Shown here: one piece after another, positions 17,243 through 26,309 of the stretch | Position numbering within the stretch: position 1 is the first letter of the stretch | Layout: the number at the start of each line of letters is the position of its first letter | DNA from: Streptomyces brevispora | GTDB lineage: Bacteria; Actinomycetota; Actinomycetes; Streptomycetales; Streptomycetaceae | NCBI RefSeq assembly: GCF_007829885.1 | Contig: NZ_VIWW01000001.1 | Location: forward strand, 2,294,001-2,358,000 | DNA length: 64,000 bases | Direction: 5' to 3' | Position numbers and translations under genes: made by a program | The notes under the pieces: model-generated | The model's input: the letters and a program-made list of their open reading frames with translations, nothing else | The model's database searches: none | Told to the model about the DNA's origin: nothing

Positions 17243-19060
17243 TCAGGCGTCCTCGGCCAGTTCCAGCCAGCGCATCTCCAGCACATCGCGCTCCGCCACC
17301 AGTTCACGCAGCTCGGCGTCCAGCTTCGCCACCTTCTCGAAGTCCGTGGCGTTGTCGGCGATCTGGGCGTGCAGCGTCGTCTCGCGGGTCGACATCTTGT
17401 CGAGCTGCCGCTCGACCTTCTGCAGCTCCTTCTTCGCCGCACGCGCGGCCTGCTGCGAGACGGCCGGGGCCGCCGCGGGGGCCGGCGAGGAGGACGCGGG
17501 CGCGGCGGCGGGGGTGACCGTCCCGGCCATCTGCAGCCTGCGCTCCAGGTACTCGTCGATGCCGCGCGGCAGCATGCGCAGCGACTGGTCGCCGAGCAGT
17601 GCCATCACCCGGTCCGTGGTCCGCTCGATGAAGAACCGGTCGTGGGAGATCACGATCATCGACCCGGGCCAGCCGTCGAGCAGGTCCTCCAGCTGGGTCA
17701 GGGTCTCGATGTCGAGGTCGTTGGTGGGTTCGTCGAGGAAGAGGACGTTGGGCTCGTCCATCAGCAGGCGCAGGATCTGGAGCCGGCGCCGCTCACCGCC
17801 CGACAGATCGCCGACCGGCGTCCACTGCTTCTCCTTCGTGAAGCCGAACTGCTCGCAGAGCTGGCCCGCGGTCATCTCCCGGCCCTTGCCGAGATCGACC
17901 CGGTCGCGCACCTGCTGCACCGCTTCGAGCACCCGCAGGTTCGGGTTGAGCTCGGCGACCTCCTGGGAGAGGTAGGCCAGCTTGACGGTCTTGCCGACGA
18001 TGACCTTCCCGGCCGCGGGCTGCTCCTCGCCCTGGGTACGGGCCGCCACGGCCAGCGCCCGCAGCAGCGAGGTCTTGCCCGCGCCGTTGACCCCGACCAG
18101 GCCGATCCGGTCGCCGGGGCCGAGCTGCCAGGTGAGGTGGGTGAGCAGTGTCTTGGGGCCGGCCTGGACGGTCACGTCCTCCAGGTCGAAGACGGTCTTG
18201 CCGAGCCGGGCGTTGGCGAACCTCATCAGCGCGCTGGTGTCACGGGGCGGCGGCACGTCGGCGATCAGCTCGTTGGCCGCCTCGATGCGGTAGCGCGGCT
18301 TGGACGTACGGGCGGGGGCGCCGCGCCGCAGCCAGGCCAGCTCCTTGCGCATCAGGTTCTGCCGCTTGCCCTCCTCGGTGGCGGCGATCCGTTCCCGTTC
18401 GGCACGGGCGAAGACGTAGTCGCTGTAGCCGCCCTCGTACTCGTGGACCGTGCCGCGCTGGACGTCCCACATGCGCGTGCAGACCTGGTCGAGGAACCAC
18501 CGGTCGTGGGTGACGCAGACCAGCGCCGAGCGGCGGGCGCGCAGATGGCCGGCCAGCCAGGAGATGCCCTCGACGTCGAGGTGGTTGGTCGGCTCGTCGA
18601 GGACGATCAGGTCCTGTTCGGCGATGAGCAGCTTGGCGAGCGCGATCCGGCGGCGCTCACCGCCGGAGAGCGGGGCGATGACGGTGTCCAGGCCGTGCTC
18701 GAAGCCCGGCAGGTCGAGGCCGCCGAAGAGCCCGGTCAGCACGTCGCGGATCTTGGCGCTGCCCGCCCACTCGTGGTCGGCGAGATCACCGATGACCTCG
18801 TGGCGGACCGTCGCCCGCGGGTCGAGCGAGTCGTGCTGGGTCAGGACACCCAGACGCAGCCCGCCGTTGTGGGTGACGCGACCGGTGTCCGCCTCCTCCA
18901 GCTTGGCGAGCATCCGGATGAGGGTCGTCTTGCCGTCCCCGTTACGACCGACGACACCGATCCGGTCCCCCTCGGACACGCCGAGGGACACACCGTCGAG
19001 CAGCGCACGGGTGCCGTACACCTTGCTGACCTGCTCGACATTGACGAGGTTGACGGCCAC
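17243..19060 (-). CDS. ABC-F family ATPase (Uup/EttA-like)
   Basis: 605-residue soluble tandem ATPase of the ABC-F type, acting at the ribosome or in DNA metabolism and not as a transporter. The first domain has GRNGDGKTT (Walker A), LSGGERRRIALA and LIVLDEPTNHLD; the second has GVNGAGKTS, LSGGERRRLQIL and VLFLDEPTNDLD. Between them is a basic linker (RERIAATEEGKRQNLMRKE) and at the C-terminus a Lys/Glu-rich coiled coil (about 540-605), as in Uup. No membrane domain is encoded nearby. This looks like the conserved chromosomal copy and not an antibiotic-resistance ABC-F, but that cannot be settled by eye. Confidence 0.92.
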   Translation of the reverse strand: MAVNLVNVEQVSKVYGTRALLDGVSLGVSEGDRIGVVGRNGDGKTTLIRMLAKLEEADTGRVTHNGGLRLGVLTQHDSLDPRATVRHEVIGDLADHEWAGSAKIRDVLTGLFGGLDLPGFEHGLDTVIAPLSGGERRRIALAKLLIAEQDLIVLDEPTNHLDVEGISWLAGHLRARRSALVCVTHDRWFLDQVCTRMWDVQRGTVHEYEGGYSDYVFARAERERIAATEEGKRQNLMRKELAWLRRGAPARTSKPRYRIEAANELIADVPPPRDTSALMRFANARLGKTVFDLEDVTVQAGPKTLLTHLTWQLGPGDRIGLVGVNGAGKTSLLRALAVAARTQGEEQPAAGKVIVGKTVKLAYLSQEVAELNPNLRVLEAVQQVRDRVDLGKGREMTAGQLCEQFGFTKEKQWTPVGDLSGGERRRLQILRLLMDEPNVLFLDEPTNDLDIETLTQLEDLLDGWPGSMIVISHDRFFIERTTDRVMALLGDQSLRMLPRGIDEYLERRLQMAGTVTPAAAPASSSPAPAAAPAVSQQAARAAKKELQKVERQLDKMSTRETTLHAQIADNATDFEKVAKLDAELRELVAERDVLEMRWLELAEDA

Positions 19061-19251
19061 TTACGCTCCAGCTCGAAGGAAAACACAGACCTCCAGCGTA
19101 GTCGCCACGGTGCGGAGCTCCGCACGAGCGCTCGCTCACCCGTGCGGGCGGGCAGGAACGGACCCTCGTGGGGCCTCGTGCGTGCGATACGTTGCCCGAA
19201 ATGATCACGGCCCGGGGGCGGGTCCCGCATGGCGCTGGGGTGGGGAACTTC

Positions 19252-19896
19252 ATGGTGGGTCGTACGGTTCGCGGGCTGGTGCCCGTACTGCTGGTCGCGG
19301 GGGCGCTGACCGGCTGCTCGTCGGGGTCCGGCGACGGCACGGGGGCGGACGGCAGGCCGGGCGGCGGGGCCGCGACGGGGAGCGCCGCCGGGAGGACCGC
19401 GGCCAAGGGCGGCGCGGTCGGCGGCGCCGGTTCCGGGTGCGAGCTGCGCGTCACCTTCGATGTGGCGAAGCACTGGAAGGCGAAGGCCGTGGCCGTCGAC
19501 ACCGACTCGGAGTTCGCCGCGCTCGCCAGGCAGGGCCCGGTCTCCATGGTCTGCGAGATCGACGCGAAGCCCGCGGGGCACATCGGGTTCCTGCGGGTGT
19601 GGCAGGGCGACGGCAAGGGCAGCACTCCGCGCCAGGCGCTGGAGGGCTTCGTGAAGGCCGACGAGAACGCCTCGAAGATCACGTACGCACGGACCACGGT
19701 CGGGAAGCTGTCCGTGGTCGAGGCCGGCTACACCGTCCACAGCAAGATCATGGACGAGTCGCGCCCGGCACGGGCGTTCGCCGTCGCCACTCCGGACGGA
19801 CCGGTCGTGGTGCACCTGGGCGGGCTGGACTCGCAGGAGCACCGGGGGATGCTCCCCGCGTACGAGCTGGCGAAGCGGAGCGTGCGGCTCGGCTGA
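19252..19896 (+). CDS. Putative lipoprotein
   Basis: About 214 residues. The lipoprotein signal is clear: VGRTVRG, a hydrophobic stretch, then the lipobox LTGC followed by SSGSGDG. A Gly/Ala-rich linker leads to a compact domain beginning CELRVTFDVAKHWKAKAV with the theme FAALARQGPVSMVCEID. I use the ATG at 19252, which puts the lipobox at a normal distance and has a GGGGTGGGG ribosome site; an ATG at 19201 is possible. It is divergent from the ABC-F gene. The family resembles Streptomyces-specific lipoproteins of unknown role. Confidence 0.8.
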   Translation: MVGRTVRGLVPVLLVAGALTGCSSGSGDGTGADGRPGGGAATGSAAGRTAAKGGAVGGAGSGCELRVTFDVAKHWKAKAVAVDTDSEFAALARQGPVSMVCEIDAKPAGHIGFLRVWQGDGKGSTPRQALEGFVKADENASKITYARTTVGKLSVVEAGYTVHSKIMDESRPARAFAVATPDGPVVVHLGGLDSQEHRGMLPAYELAKRSVRLG

Positions 19897-19973
19897 CGCG
19901 GGTCAGCGCGCCCGCACGCACGGTCCGCGCACCCGATCCGCGCACCCGGCCCGCGCACCCGGCCGGCGTTTGC

Positions 19974-20065
19974 GCGATGCCCCGGGCCGTACGTCCGCGA
20001 TGCCCAGGGACGTACATCCGTGATGCTCCGGGCCGTACGTCCGCGAGGCCCAGGGACGCATGTCC
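19974..20065. repeat. 4 x 23-bp tandem repeat between lipoprotein gene and ispE
   Basis: Four exact-period units start at 19974, 19997, 20020 and 20043. Units 1 and 3 share GGGCCGTACGTCC and units 2 and 4 share AGGGACGYAYRTCC, so the structure is also a 46-base repeat. It is preceded (19925-19962) by three CCGCGCACCCG-type short repeats. It lies between two convergent genes. Confidence 0.85.
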
Positions 20066-20079
20066 GCGACTGCCCCCGG

Positions 20080-20973
20080 TCAGCAGATCGTGGCGCCCGG
20101 TGCCGGGGAGGTGGCGATCCGGGCGTTGCGACACGTCCCCGAGGCCATCAGCGCATCGGCGACCTTGCGGGCGGATGCCTCGTCCTCGGCCAGGAACGCC
20201 GTGGTGGGTCCCGATCCGGAGACCAGCGCGGCCGCCGCACCCGCGGTGGTGCCCGCCGCCAGGGTGTCGGCCAGCGAGGGCCGCAGCGACAGCGCCGCGG
20301 GCTGGAGGCCGTTGCTCAGGGCGTCGGCGAGGGCGGCGGTGTCACCGGCCCGCAGCGCGTCCAGGAGCGCGCCGGACGCGGCGGGCTCGGGCACCCGGGT
20401 GCCCGCCGTGAGCCGGTCGAACTCGCGGTACACGGCCGGGGTGGAGAGGCCGCCGTCGGCGACCGCGAAGACCCAGTGGAACGTGCCGCCGACCTCGACC
20501 GGGGTCAGCTGCTCGCCGCGTCCCACCCCGAGGGCCGCGCCGCCGACCAGGCTGAACGGGACATCGCTGCCCAGCTCCGCGCAGATGGCCAGGAGCTCGT
20601 CGCGGGTGGCGCCGGTGGACCAGAGCGCGTCGCAGGCCAGCAGGGCACCGGCCCCGTCGGCGCTGCCGCCCGCCATCCCGCCCGCGACGGGGATGTCCTT
20701 GGCGATGTGGATGTGCACCCGGGGTTCGATGCCGTGGCGCCCGGCCAGGGCGATGGCTGCGCGGGCCGCGAGGTTGGTGGCGTCGAGCGGGACCTGGGCG
20801 GCGTCCGGCCCCGAGCAGGTGATGCGCAGCTCGTCGGCCGGGGTGACGGTGACCTCGTCGTAGAGGCCGACGGCGAGGAAGACGTTGGCCAGGTCGTGGA
20901 AGCCGTCGGGGCGCGCGGCGCCGACCGCGAGCTGGACGTTGACCTTGGCCGGTACCCGGACGGTGACGCTCAC
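20080..20973 (-). CDS. ispE: 4-diphosphocytidyl-2-C-methyl-D-erythritol kinase
   Basis: GHMP-family kinase of the MEP isoprenoid pathway that phosphorylates CDP-methylerythritol at the 2-hydroxyl. Residues [14 protein letters not shown] at the N-terminus and the ATP-binding loop [18 protein letters not shown] near residue 95 are diagnostic, and [11 protein letters not shown] is the C-terminal GHMP motif. Length 297 is normal. The GTG start overlaps the rsmA stop by 4 bases (GTGA), so it forms an operon with rsmA as in other actinobacteria. Confidence 0.95.
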   Translation of the reverse strand: MSVTVRVPAKVNVQLAVGAARPDGFHDLANVFLAVGLYDEVTVTPADELRITCSGPDAAQVPLDATNLAARAAIALAGRHGIEPRVHIHIAKDIPVAGGMAGGSADGAGALLACDALWSTGATRDELLAICAELGSDVPFSLVGGAALGVGRGEQLTPVEVGGTFHWVFAVADGGLSTPAVYREFDRLTAGTRVPEPAASGALLDALRAGDTAALADALSNGLQPAALSLRPSLADTLAAGTTAGAAAALVSGSGPTTAFLAEDEASARKVADALMASGTCRNARIATSPAPGATIC

Positions 20974-21869
20974 TCGGCGCTCCCGGCGGGCTGGTCACCG
21001 GCAGTGCTCGCGGGTTTGTTCTCGGCGATGGCGGCGAACTCCTCGACCGTCAGTGCCTCGCCGCGGGCCTGCGGCGAGATCCCGGCCGCGACCAGTGCGG
21101 CCTCGGCCGCGGGCGCGGAGCCCGCCCAGCCGGACAGGGCCGCGCGCAGCGTCTTGCGGCGCTGGGCGAAGGCCGCGTCGACGACCGCGAAGACCTCGGC
21201 CTTGCTCGCCGTGGTCGCGACGGGCTCGGCCCGGCGGACCAGGGACACGAGTCCGGAGTCGACGTTCGGGGCGGGCCAGAAGACCTTGCGGCCGATGGAG
21301 CCGGCGCGCTTGACGTCCGTGTACCAGTTGGCCTTCACCGACGGCACTCCGTAGACCTTGTTGCCCGGCCGCGCGGCCAGCCGGTCGGCGACCTCGGCCT
21401 GGACCATGACCAGGGTCCGCTCGATGCTCGGGAAGCGGTCGAGCATGGTGAGCAGTACGGGCACGGCGACGTTGTACGGGAGGTTGGCGACCAGTGCGGT
21501 CGGCGGCGGGCCCGGCAGTTCCCGTACCTGCATCGCGTCCGAGTGGACGAGGGTGAACCGGTCCGCGCGCTGCGGCATCCGGGCGGCGACCGTGGCCGGC
21601 AGGGCGCCCGCGAGCACGTCGTCGATCTCGACGGCGACGACCCGGTCGGCCGCCTCCAGCAGCGCCAGCGTCAGTGACCCCAGACCGGGGCCGACCTCGA
21701 CCACCACGTCGTCCGGGCGCACCTCCGCGGTCCGCACGATCCGCCGGACCGTGTTGGCGTCGATGACGAAGTTCTGACCGCGCTGCTTGGTGGGGCGTAC
21801 GCCCAGCGTCGCGGCCAGCTCACGGATGTCTGCGGGGCCCAGGAGGGCGTCGGGCTCTGTGGTGCTCAC
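20970..21869 (-). CDS. rsmA: 16S rRNA (adenine1518/1519-N6)-dimethyltransferase
   Basis: KsgA/RsmA methylates two adjacent adenosines in helix 45 of 16S rRNA during small-subunit assembly. The features are [16 protein letters not shown], the SAM-binding [13 protein letters not shown] near residue 58, the acidic VAVEIDD motif and the catalytic NLPYN motif near residue 129. Length 299 is typical. The start is GTG. It is followed by ispE with a 4-base overlap; tatD lies 142 bases upstream on the same strand. Confidence 0.95.
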   Translation of the reverse strand: MSTTEPDALLGPADIRELAATLGVRPTKQRGQNFVIDANTVRRIVRTAEVRPDDVVVEVGPGLGSLTLALLEAADRVVAVEIDDVLAGALPATVAARMPQRADRFTLVHSDAMQVRELPGPPPTALVANLPYNVAVPVLLTMLDRFPSIERTLVMVQAEVADRLAARPGNKVYGVPSVKANWYTDVKRAGSIGRKVFWPAPNVDSGLVSLVRRAEPVATTASKAEVFAVVDAAFAQRRKTLRAALSGWAGSAPAAEAALVAAGISPQARGEALTVEEFAAIAENKPASTAGDQPAGSAE

Positions 21870-22011
21870 CCGTCAAGCCTACGGCCGCCGGGCGGCCCCG
21901 GATCTCGCCCTCGGTGCCCGGGGCGCCGAGGGAGCCCGCGCCCGCCCGCGCCCGCCGGCGTCCGCCGGACCCTCCGGCGCGGCACGGCCACCCAACGTCG
22001 TGAGGACGCGG

Positions 22012-22878
22012 TCAGTAGTCGAACGCGCGAGCCGTGTTGTCGGCGATCGCCGCGGCCAGGGTGTCCTCGTCGAGGCCCTTCACCGCCGCCATGGCGCGCA
22101 GCGTGACCGGGATCAGATAGGGCGCGTTCGGCCGGCCGCGGTACGGGGCGGGGGTCAGGAACGGTGCGTCCGTCTCGACCAGGACCAGCTCCGTGGGCGC
22201 GACGGCCAGGGCGTCGCGCAGCGGCTGGGCGTTCTTGAACGTCATGTTGCCCGCGAAGGACATGAAGTACCCGGCGTCCGCGCAGATCCGGGCCATGTCC
22301 GCGTCGCCGGAGTAGCAGTGGAACACCGTCCGCTCGGGGGCGCCCGCGTCGGCGAGGACGCGCAGTACATCGGCGTGCGCGTCGCGGTCGTGGATGACGA
22401 GCGCCTTGCCGTGCCGCTTGGCGATCTCGATGTGGGCCCGGAAGGACTCCTCCTGGGCCGCCATGCCCTCGGGGCCGGTCCGGAAGTAGTCGAGTCCGGT
22501 CTCCCCGACGCCGCGTACGTGGACCAGCGCGGCCAGTGCGTCGATCTCGGCGAGGGCCTCGTGCAGCGCGGCCGTCCCGCCCGCCTCGCGCGCACCCTGC
22601 CGCGACGAGCCGTCCGGGTCGCCGTGCACGATGCGGGGCGCCTCGTTGGGGTGCAGGGCCACCGCCGCGTACACGCTCGGGTGCGTGGCGGCGGTCTCGG
22701 CGGCCCAGCGGGAGCCCTTCACGTCGCATCCCACCTGGATCACGGTCGTCACGTTCACCGCGGCGGCCCTGGCCAGGCCCTCCTCCACGGTGCCGTCCTG
22801 CATGTCCAGGTGGGTGTGCGAATCGGCGACCGGTACCCGGAGGGGTTCGGGCAGCGGCGGGGCTTCGGTACGGCTCAT
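22012..22878 (-). CDS. tatD: TatD family metal-dependent hydrolase / DNase
   Basis: TIM-barrel metallohydrolase of the TatD family, with 3'-5' exonuclease activity in known members. Metal ligands are visible in ADSHTHLDM (H-x-H near residue 22), GETGLDYF (catalytic Glu), VIHDRDA, FHCYSGD and LVETDAPFL. The start at the ATG at 22878 follows upstream sequence with no family similarity. The family-usual order tatD, rsmA, ispE in one direction is preserved. An insert rich in Gly/Arg (HGDPDGSSRQGAREAGG) makes it slightly longer than E. coli TatD. Confidence 0.92.
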   Translation of the reverse strand: MSRTEAPPLPEPLRVPVADSHTHLDMQDGTVEEGLARAAAVNVTTVIQVGCDVKGSRWAAETAATHPSVYAAVALHPNEAPRIVHGDPDGSSRQGAREAGGTAALHEALAEIDALAALVHVRGVGETGLDYFRTGPEGMAAQEESFRAHIEIAKRHGKALVIHDRDAHADVLRVLADAGAPERTVFHCYSGDADMARICADAGYFMSFAGNMTFKNAQPLRDALAVAPTELVLVETDAPFLTPAPYRGRPNAPYLIPVTLRAMAAVKGLDEDTLAAAIADNTARAFDY

Positions 22879-22912
22879 GGCCACGATCGTACGAGGATCG
22901 TGGCCCGGGGCC

Positions 22913-23287
22913 TCACTTGCGGTGGAAGGGATGCAGCAGGTCCGCGAGCTGCCAGTGGTGCTCGCCCGCCGGAACGGCGGTGGCGGCCACCACCTCGGCG
23001 TCCCGGTCACGGGCGTCGTCGTCGGGCCGCCGGTTCTGGAGCAGGTGCTGAACCGTCGAGACCCGGCCGGCCCGCATGATCCGTACGACGTGCCCGCCGC
23101 AGTTCATGCAGGTGGGCGTGGAAAGGGGCGAGGGCACCCGTTCGCCGTCCGCCTTGTAGACCACGAAAGCATTGTTGGAAGTGTCGACGTGGTGCTCTAT
23201 TTCGTAGGCCTGTTCCCAGCCGTGTCCGCACCTCATGCAGGCGAAGGCATACGCCTCGTGCACGGTTGTCGCTGCGATCTCACTCAT
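22913..23287 (-). CDS. Zinc-ribbon hypothetical protein
   Basis: 124-residue soluble protein of unknown function. Two cysteine pairs, CMRCGHGW near residue 18 and CMNCGGH near residue 61, form a likely rubredoxin-type zinc ribbon. The C-terminus is charged and ends in a His-rich stretch (EHHWQLADLLHPFHRK). The start at the ATG at 23287 follows an AGGAG ribosome site. It is 35 bases upstream of tatD on the same strand and may be co-transcribed. Two inverted repeats lie immediately upstream. Related small proteins are common in Streptomyces; no role is known to me. Confidence 0.75.
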   Translation of the reverse strand: MSEIAATTVHEAYAFACMRCGHGWEQAYEIEHHVDTSNNAFVVYKADGERVPSPLSTPTCMNCGGHVVRIMRAGRVSTVQHLLQNRRPDDDARDRDAEVVAATAVPAGEHHWQLADLLHPFHRK

Positions 23288-23297
23288 GCCTGCTCCT

Positions 23298-23341
23298 CTT
23301 GTCCGCCGGACAAGCACTCCGGATAATGCGTCCTGTTATCC
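23298..23341. promoter_or_regulatory. Two inverted repeats upstream of the zinc-ribbon gene
   Basis: CTTGTCC-GCC-GGACAAG (23298-23314) lies next to the ribosome site, and GGATAA-N9-TTATCC (23321-23341) overlaps the likely -10 (CATTAT on the minus strand). They are candidate operators or a 5'-leader hairpin of the zinc-ribbon/tatD transcript. Confidence 0.45.
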
Positions 23342-23447
23342 AGTGGACGCCTTTACCGGCACAAGCGCACCAGGCCCTGTCGAGTGTTGGATCGCTCTTG
23401 GCCATCCCGTGGCAAAACGGGCCGGCGCGCGGCTTTCGCTTTGCCTT

Positions 23448-24344
23448 TCACGATAGTCCTTTACTCTCCGGCGGGCCGGTCCGAGCCGCGTTCTTTGCTG
23501 CCACAACGGCGTCGAACACGTCGCGTTTGGGCAGCCCCGCGGCTGCGGCGACGGCGGCGATCGCCTCCTTGCGCCGCTCCCCCGCCTCCTCGCGCACCTG
23601 CACCCTGCGCACCAGCTCCTCGGCGTCCAGTGCCTCGGCTCCGGAGTCGGCCGCGCCCTCGACGACGACGGTGATCTCACCGCGTACGCCTTCGGCCGCC
23701 CAGGCGGCGAGCTCGGCCAGCGGACCGCGCTTCACTTCCTCGTACGTCTTGGTCAGCTCCCGGCACACGGCGGCGCGCCGGTCGGCGCCGAACACCTCGG
23801 CCATCGCGGCCAGGGTGTCGTCGAGCCGGTGCGGGGCCTCGAAGAAGACCATGGTGCGGCGCTCGTCGGCGACCTCGCGGAGCTTGCCGAGGCGTTCGCC
23901 GCCCTTGCGCGGCAGGAAGCCCTCGAAACAGAACCGGTCCACCGGCAGCCCGGACAGGGCGAGCGCGGTGAGCACGGCCGACGGACCGGGCACCGCGGTC
24001 ACCTTGATGCCCTGCTCCACGGCGGCGGCGACGAGCCGGTAGCCGGGGTCGGACACGGACGGCATCCCGGCGTCGGTGACCAGCAGCACCCGGGCGCCGC
24101 CGGTCAGCGCCTCGACGAGCTCCGGCGTACGGGCGGACTCGTTGCCCTCGAAATAGGACACGACACGCCCCGTGGTGTGGATGCCCAGCGCCTGGGTCAG
24201 CCGGCGCAGCCGGCGGGTGTCCTCGGCGGCGACGACGTCCGCCGTCTCCAGTTCGGTGGCGAGGCGTGGCGGGGCGTCCGCCACATCGCCGATGGGGGTC
24301 CCCGCGAGTACCAGCGTTCCAGTTGTTCCAGTCACAACGCCCAT
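23448..24344 (-). CDS. rsmI: 16S rRNA (cytidine1402-2'-O)-methyltransferase
   Basis: SAM-dependent tetrapyrrole-methylase-fold enzyme that 2'-O-methylates C1402 in the ribosomal decoding centre. Conserved stretches are GTLVLAGTPIGDVADAPP at the N-terminus, AEDTRRLRRL, LVTDAGMPSVSDPGY and AVPGPSAVLTALALSGLP, all RsmI signatures. About 298 residues. The ATG at 24344 is chosen; an adjacent GTG two codons on is possible. It is divergent from the mannosyltransferase gene, with only 53 bases between the start codons. Confidence 0.93.
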   Translation of the reverse strand: MGVVTGTTGTLVLAGTPIGDVADAPPRLATELETADVVAAEDTRRLRRLTQALGIHTTGRVVSYFEGNESARTPELVEALTGGARVLLVTDAGMPSVSDPGYRLVAAAVEQGIKVTAVPGPSAVLTALALSGLPVDRFCFEGFLPRKGGERLGKLREVADERRTMVFFEAPHRLDDTLAAMAEVFGADRRAAVCRELTKTYEEVKRGPLAELAAWAAEGVRGEITVVVEGAADSGAEALDAEELVRRVQVREEAGERRKEAIAAVAAAAGLPKRDVFDAVVAAKNAARTGPPESKGLS

Positions 24345-24397
24345 CCTCCCAGCACGGGCGACAGCACTCGCACAGATGCGTTCCCTACGATGGCGCG

Positions 24398-26176
24398 GTG
24401 ACGAGTACAGCGCCCGAAGCCCCGCAGGGCCAAGACGCCGGGGACCAGTACGGCCCGGAGCCGACTTCCTGGCAGCAGCGGCTGCGCCGCTTCGGTCATT
24501 CACCGCGGTCCGGGATCGGGCTGCGGGAACGACTGGTTCCGCCGTACACCCGCCCCGGGAGCCGGCTGTGGGCGGTGCTCGGAGTGCCCCCGGTGTTCGC
24601 GGACCGGCTGCTGCGCTGGTCGGCGTGGGGCGGTCCGCTGCTGGTGGCGCTGGTGGCCGGGGTGCTGCGGTTCTGGAACCTGGGCAGCCCGCACGCGGTG
24701 ATATTCGATGAGACGTATTACGCCAAGGACTCCTGGGCGCTGGTCAACCAGGGCTACGAGGGGTCCTGGCCCAAGGACGTCGACAAGCTGATCCTCAGCG
24801 ATCCGTCCCGGGTGAAGATCCCCGTCGATCCCGGCTATGTGGTGCACCCGCCGGTCGGCAAGTGGATCATCGGGATCGGTGAGCAGATCTTCGGCTTCAC
24901 CCCGTTCGGCTGGCGGTTCATGGTCGCGGTGCTCGGCACGCTGTCGGTGCTGATGCTGTGCCGGATCGGCCGCAGGCTCTTCCGCTCGACGTTCCTGGGC
25001 TGTCTGGCGGGCGCGCTGCTCGCGGTGGACGGGCTGCACTTCGTGATGAGCCGGACCGCGCTGCTCGACCTGGTGCTGATGTTCTTCGTGCTGGCCGCGT
25101 TCGGCTGTCTGCTGATCGACCGCGACTGGGCGAGGCGCCGGCTCGCGGCGGCGCTGCCGGTCGACGCGGAGGGGGTGCTGCGGCCGGACGCCGGCGTCGC
25201 GGAGCGGCTGCGGCTCGGTTGGCGGCCGTGGCGGATCGCGGCCGGACTCATGCTCGGCCTGGCCTTCGCCACCAAGTGGAACGGGCTGTACATCATGGTC
25301 GCGTTCGGCCTGATGACGGTCCTGTGGGACGTGGGCGCGCGGCGTACGGCGGGCGCGATGCGGCCGTACACGGCGGTCCTGAAGCGGGACCTGGTCCCGG
25401 CGTTCGTCTCCACGGTGCCGGTGGCGATCCTGACCTACCTCGCCTCGTGGACCGGCTGGATCATCCACAACTCCCCGACCCGGCACGGCTACTACCGGGA
25501 CTGGGCGGCGACCGACGGCAAGGGCGGCAGCTGGACCTGGCTGCCGGACTGGCTGCGCAGCCTGTGGCACTACGAGTACCAGGTCTACGAATTCCATGTG
25601 AACCTGACGTCCGGTCACACCTACCAGTCCAATCCGTGGAGCTGGATCGTGCTGGGCAGGCCGGTCTCGTACTTCTACGAGGAGCAGAACGGCTGCGCCG
25701 CGTCGGAGACCGGCAAGTGCGCACGCGAGGTGCTGGCGATCGGCACGCCGCTGCTGTGGTGGGCCTCGTGCTTCGCGCTGCTGTACGTGCTGTGGCGCTG
25801 GCTGTTCCGCCGCGACTGGCGGGCGGGCGCGATCGCCTGCGGGGTGGCCGCGGGCTGGGTGCCGTGGTTCCTGTACCAGGAACGCACCATCTTCCTCTTC
25901 TACGCGGTCGTGTTCGTGCCGTTCCTGTGCCTCGCGGTGACGATGATGATCGGCGCGATGCTGGGGCCGGCGGCGGGCACCGGGACAAGACACGAACTGG
26001 GCCTGCCGAACAGTGACCCGTCGGGTGAACGGCGCCGGACGGTGGGGGCGGTCGCGGCAGGCGTACTGGTCCTGCTGATTGTCTGGAACTTCATCTATTT
26101 CTGGCCCTTGTACACGGGAACCCCCATTCCGGAGAACTCCTGGCGTGATCGCATGTGGCTGGATACCTGGATTTGA
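24398..26176 (+). CDS. pmt: Protein O-mannosyltransferase
   Basis: Integral membrane GT39 enzyme, 592 residues, that transfers mannose from polyprenyl-phosphate-mannose to Ser/Thr of exported proteins. The essential DE motif lies in the first external loop (VIFDETYYAKD, near residue 105). About ten or more hydrophobic segments follow, and the C-terminal block with YSYFxEEQNG-like residues and a cysteine pair (GCAASETGKC) is typical of actinobacterial Pmt. The GTG at 24398 has a -10-like TACGAT at 24386-24391, so the message is probably leaderless. In S. coelicolor, Pmt glycosylates cell-envelope proteins and is needed for phage phiC31 infection. Confidence 0.92.
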   Translation: MTSTAPEAPQGQDAGDQYGPEPTSWQQRLRRFGHSPRSGIGLRERLVPPYTRPGSRLWAVLGVPPVFADRLLRWSAWGGPLLVALVAGVLRFWNLGSPHAVIFDETYYAKDSWALVNQGYEGSWPKDVDKLILSDPSRVKIPVDPGYVVHPPVGKWIIGIGEQIFGFTPFGWRFMVAVLGTLSVLMLCRIGRRLFRSTFLGCLAGALLAVDGLHFVMSRTALLDLVLMFFVLAAFGCLLIDRDWARRRLAAALPVDAEGVLRPDAGVAERLRLGWRPWRIAAGLMLGLAFATKWNGLYIMVAFGLMTVLWDVGARRTAGAMRPYTAVLKRDLVPAFVSTVPVAILTYLASWTGWIIHNSPTRHGYYRDWAATDGKGGSWTWLPDWLRSLWHYEYQVYEFHVNLTSGHTYQSNPWSWIVLGRPVSYFYEEQNGCAASETGKCAREVLAIGTPLLWWASCFALLYVLWRWLFRRDWRAGAIACGVAAGWVPWFLYQERTIFLFYAVVFVPFLCLAVTMMIGAMLGPAAGTGTRHELGLPNSDPSGERRRTVGAVAAGVLVLLIVWNFIYFWPLYTGTPIPENSWRDRMWLDTWI

Positions 26177-26259
26177 CCGGTCTGTTCACTCCAGGGCGGA
26201 TCGCATTCCGATAACAACCTGCTCCACTGTCACACCCATCCCGTAGCGTGCCCGGGAAA

Positions 26260-26285
26260 GCCCCCTTGAACCTGTTCAAGGGGGC
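26260..26285 (+). terminator. Hairpin between pmt and the PBP gene
   Basis: GCCCCCTTGAAC (26260-26271) pairs perfectly with GTTCAAGGGGGC (26274-26285). It can terminate pmt. However, a -10-like TAGCGT at about 26244-26249 lies upstream, so it could also form the extreme 5' leader of the penicillin-binding protein mRNA. Confidence 0.65.
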
Positions 26286-26309
26286 CTCCGGGGGAGGGGG
26301 ACCGCACGG

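Noticed and set aside
16721..19204. Long plus-strand open frame over the third propeller gene and the ABC-F gene
   Set aside because: It crosses two well-supported minus-strand genes and contains no recognisable domains.
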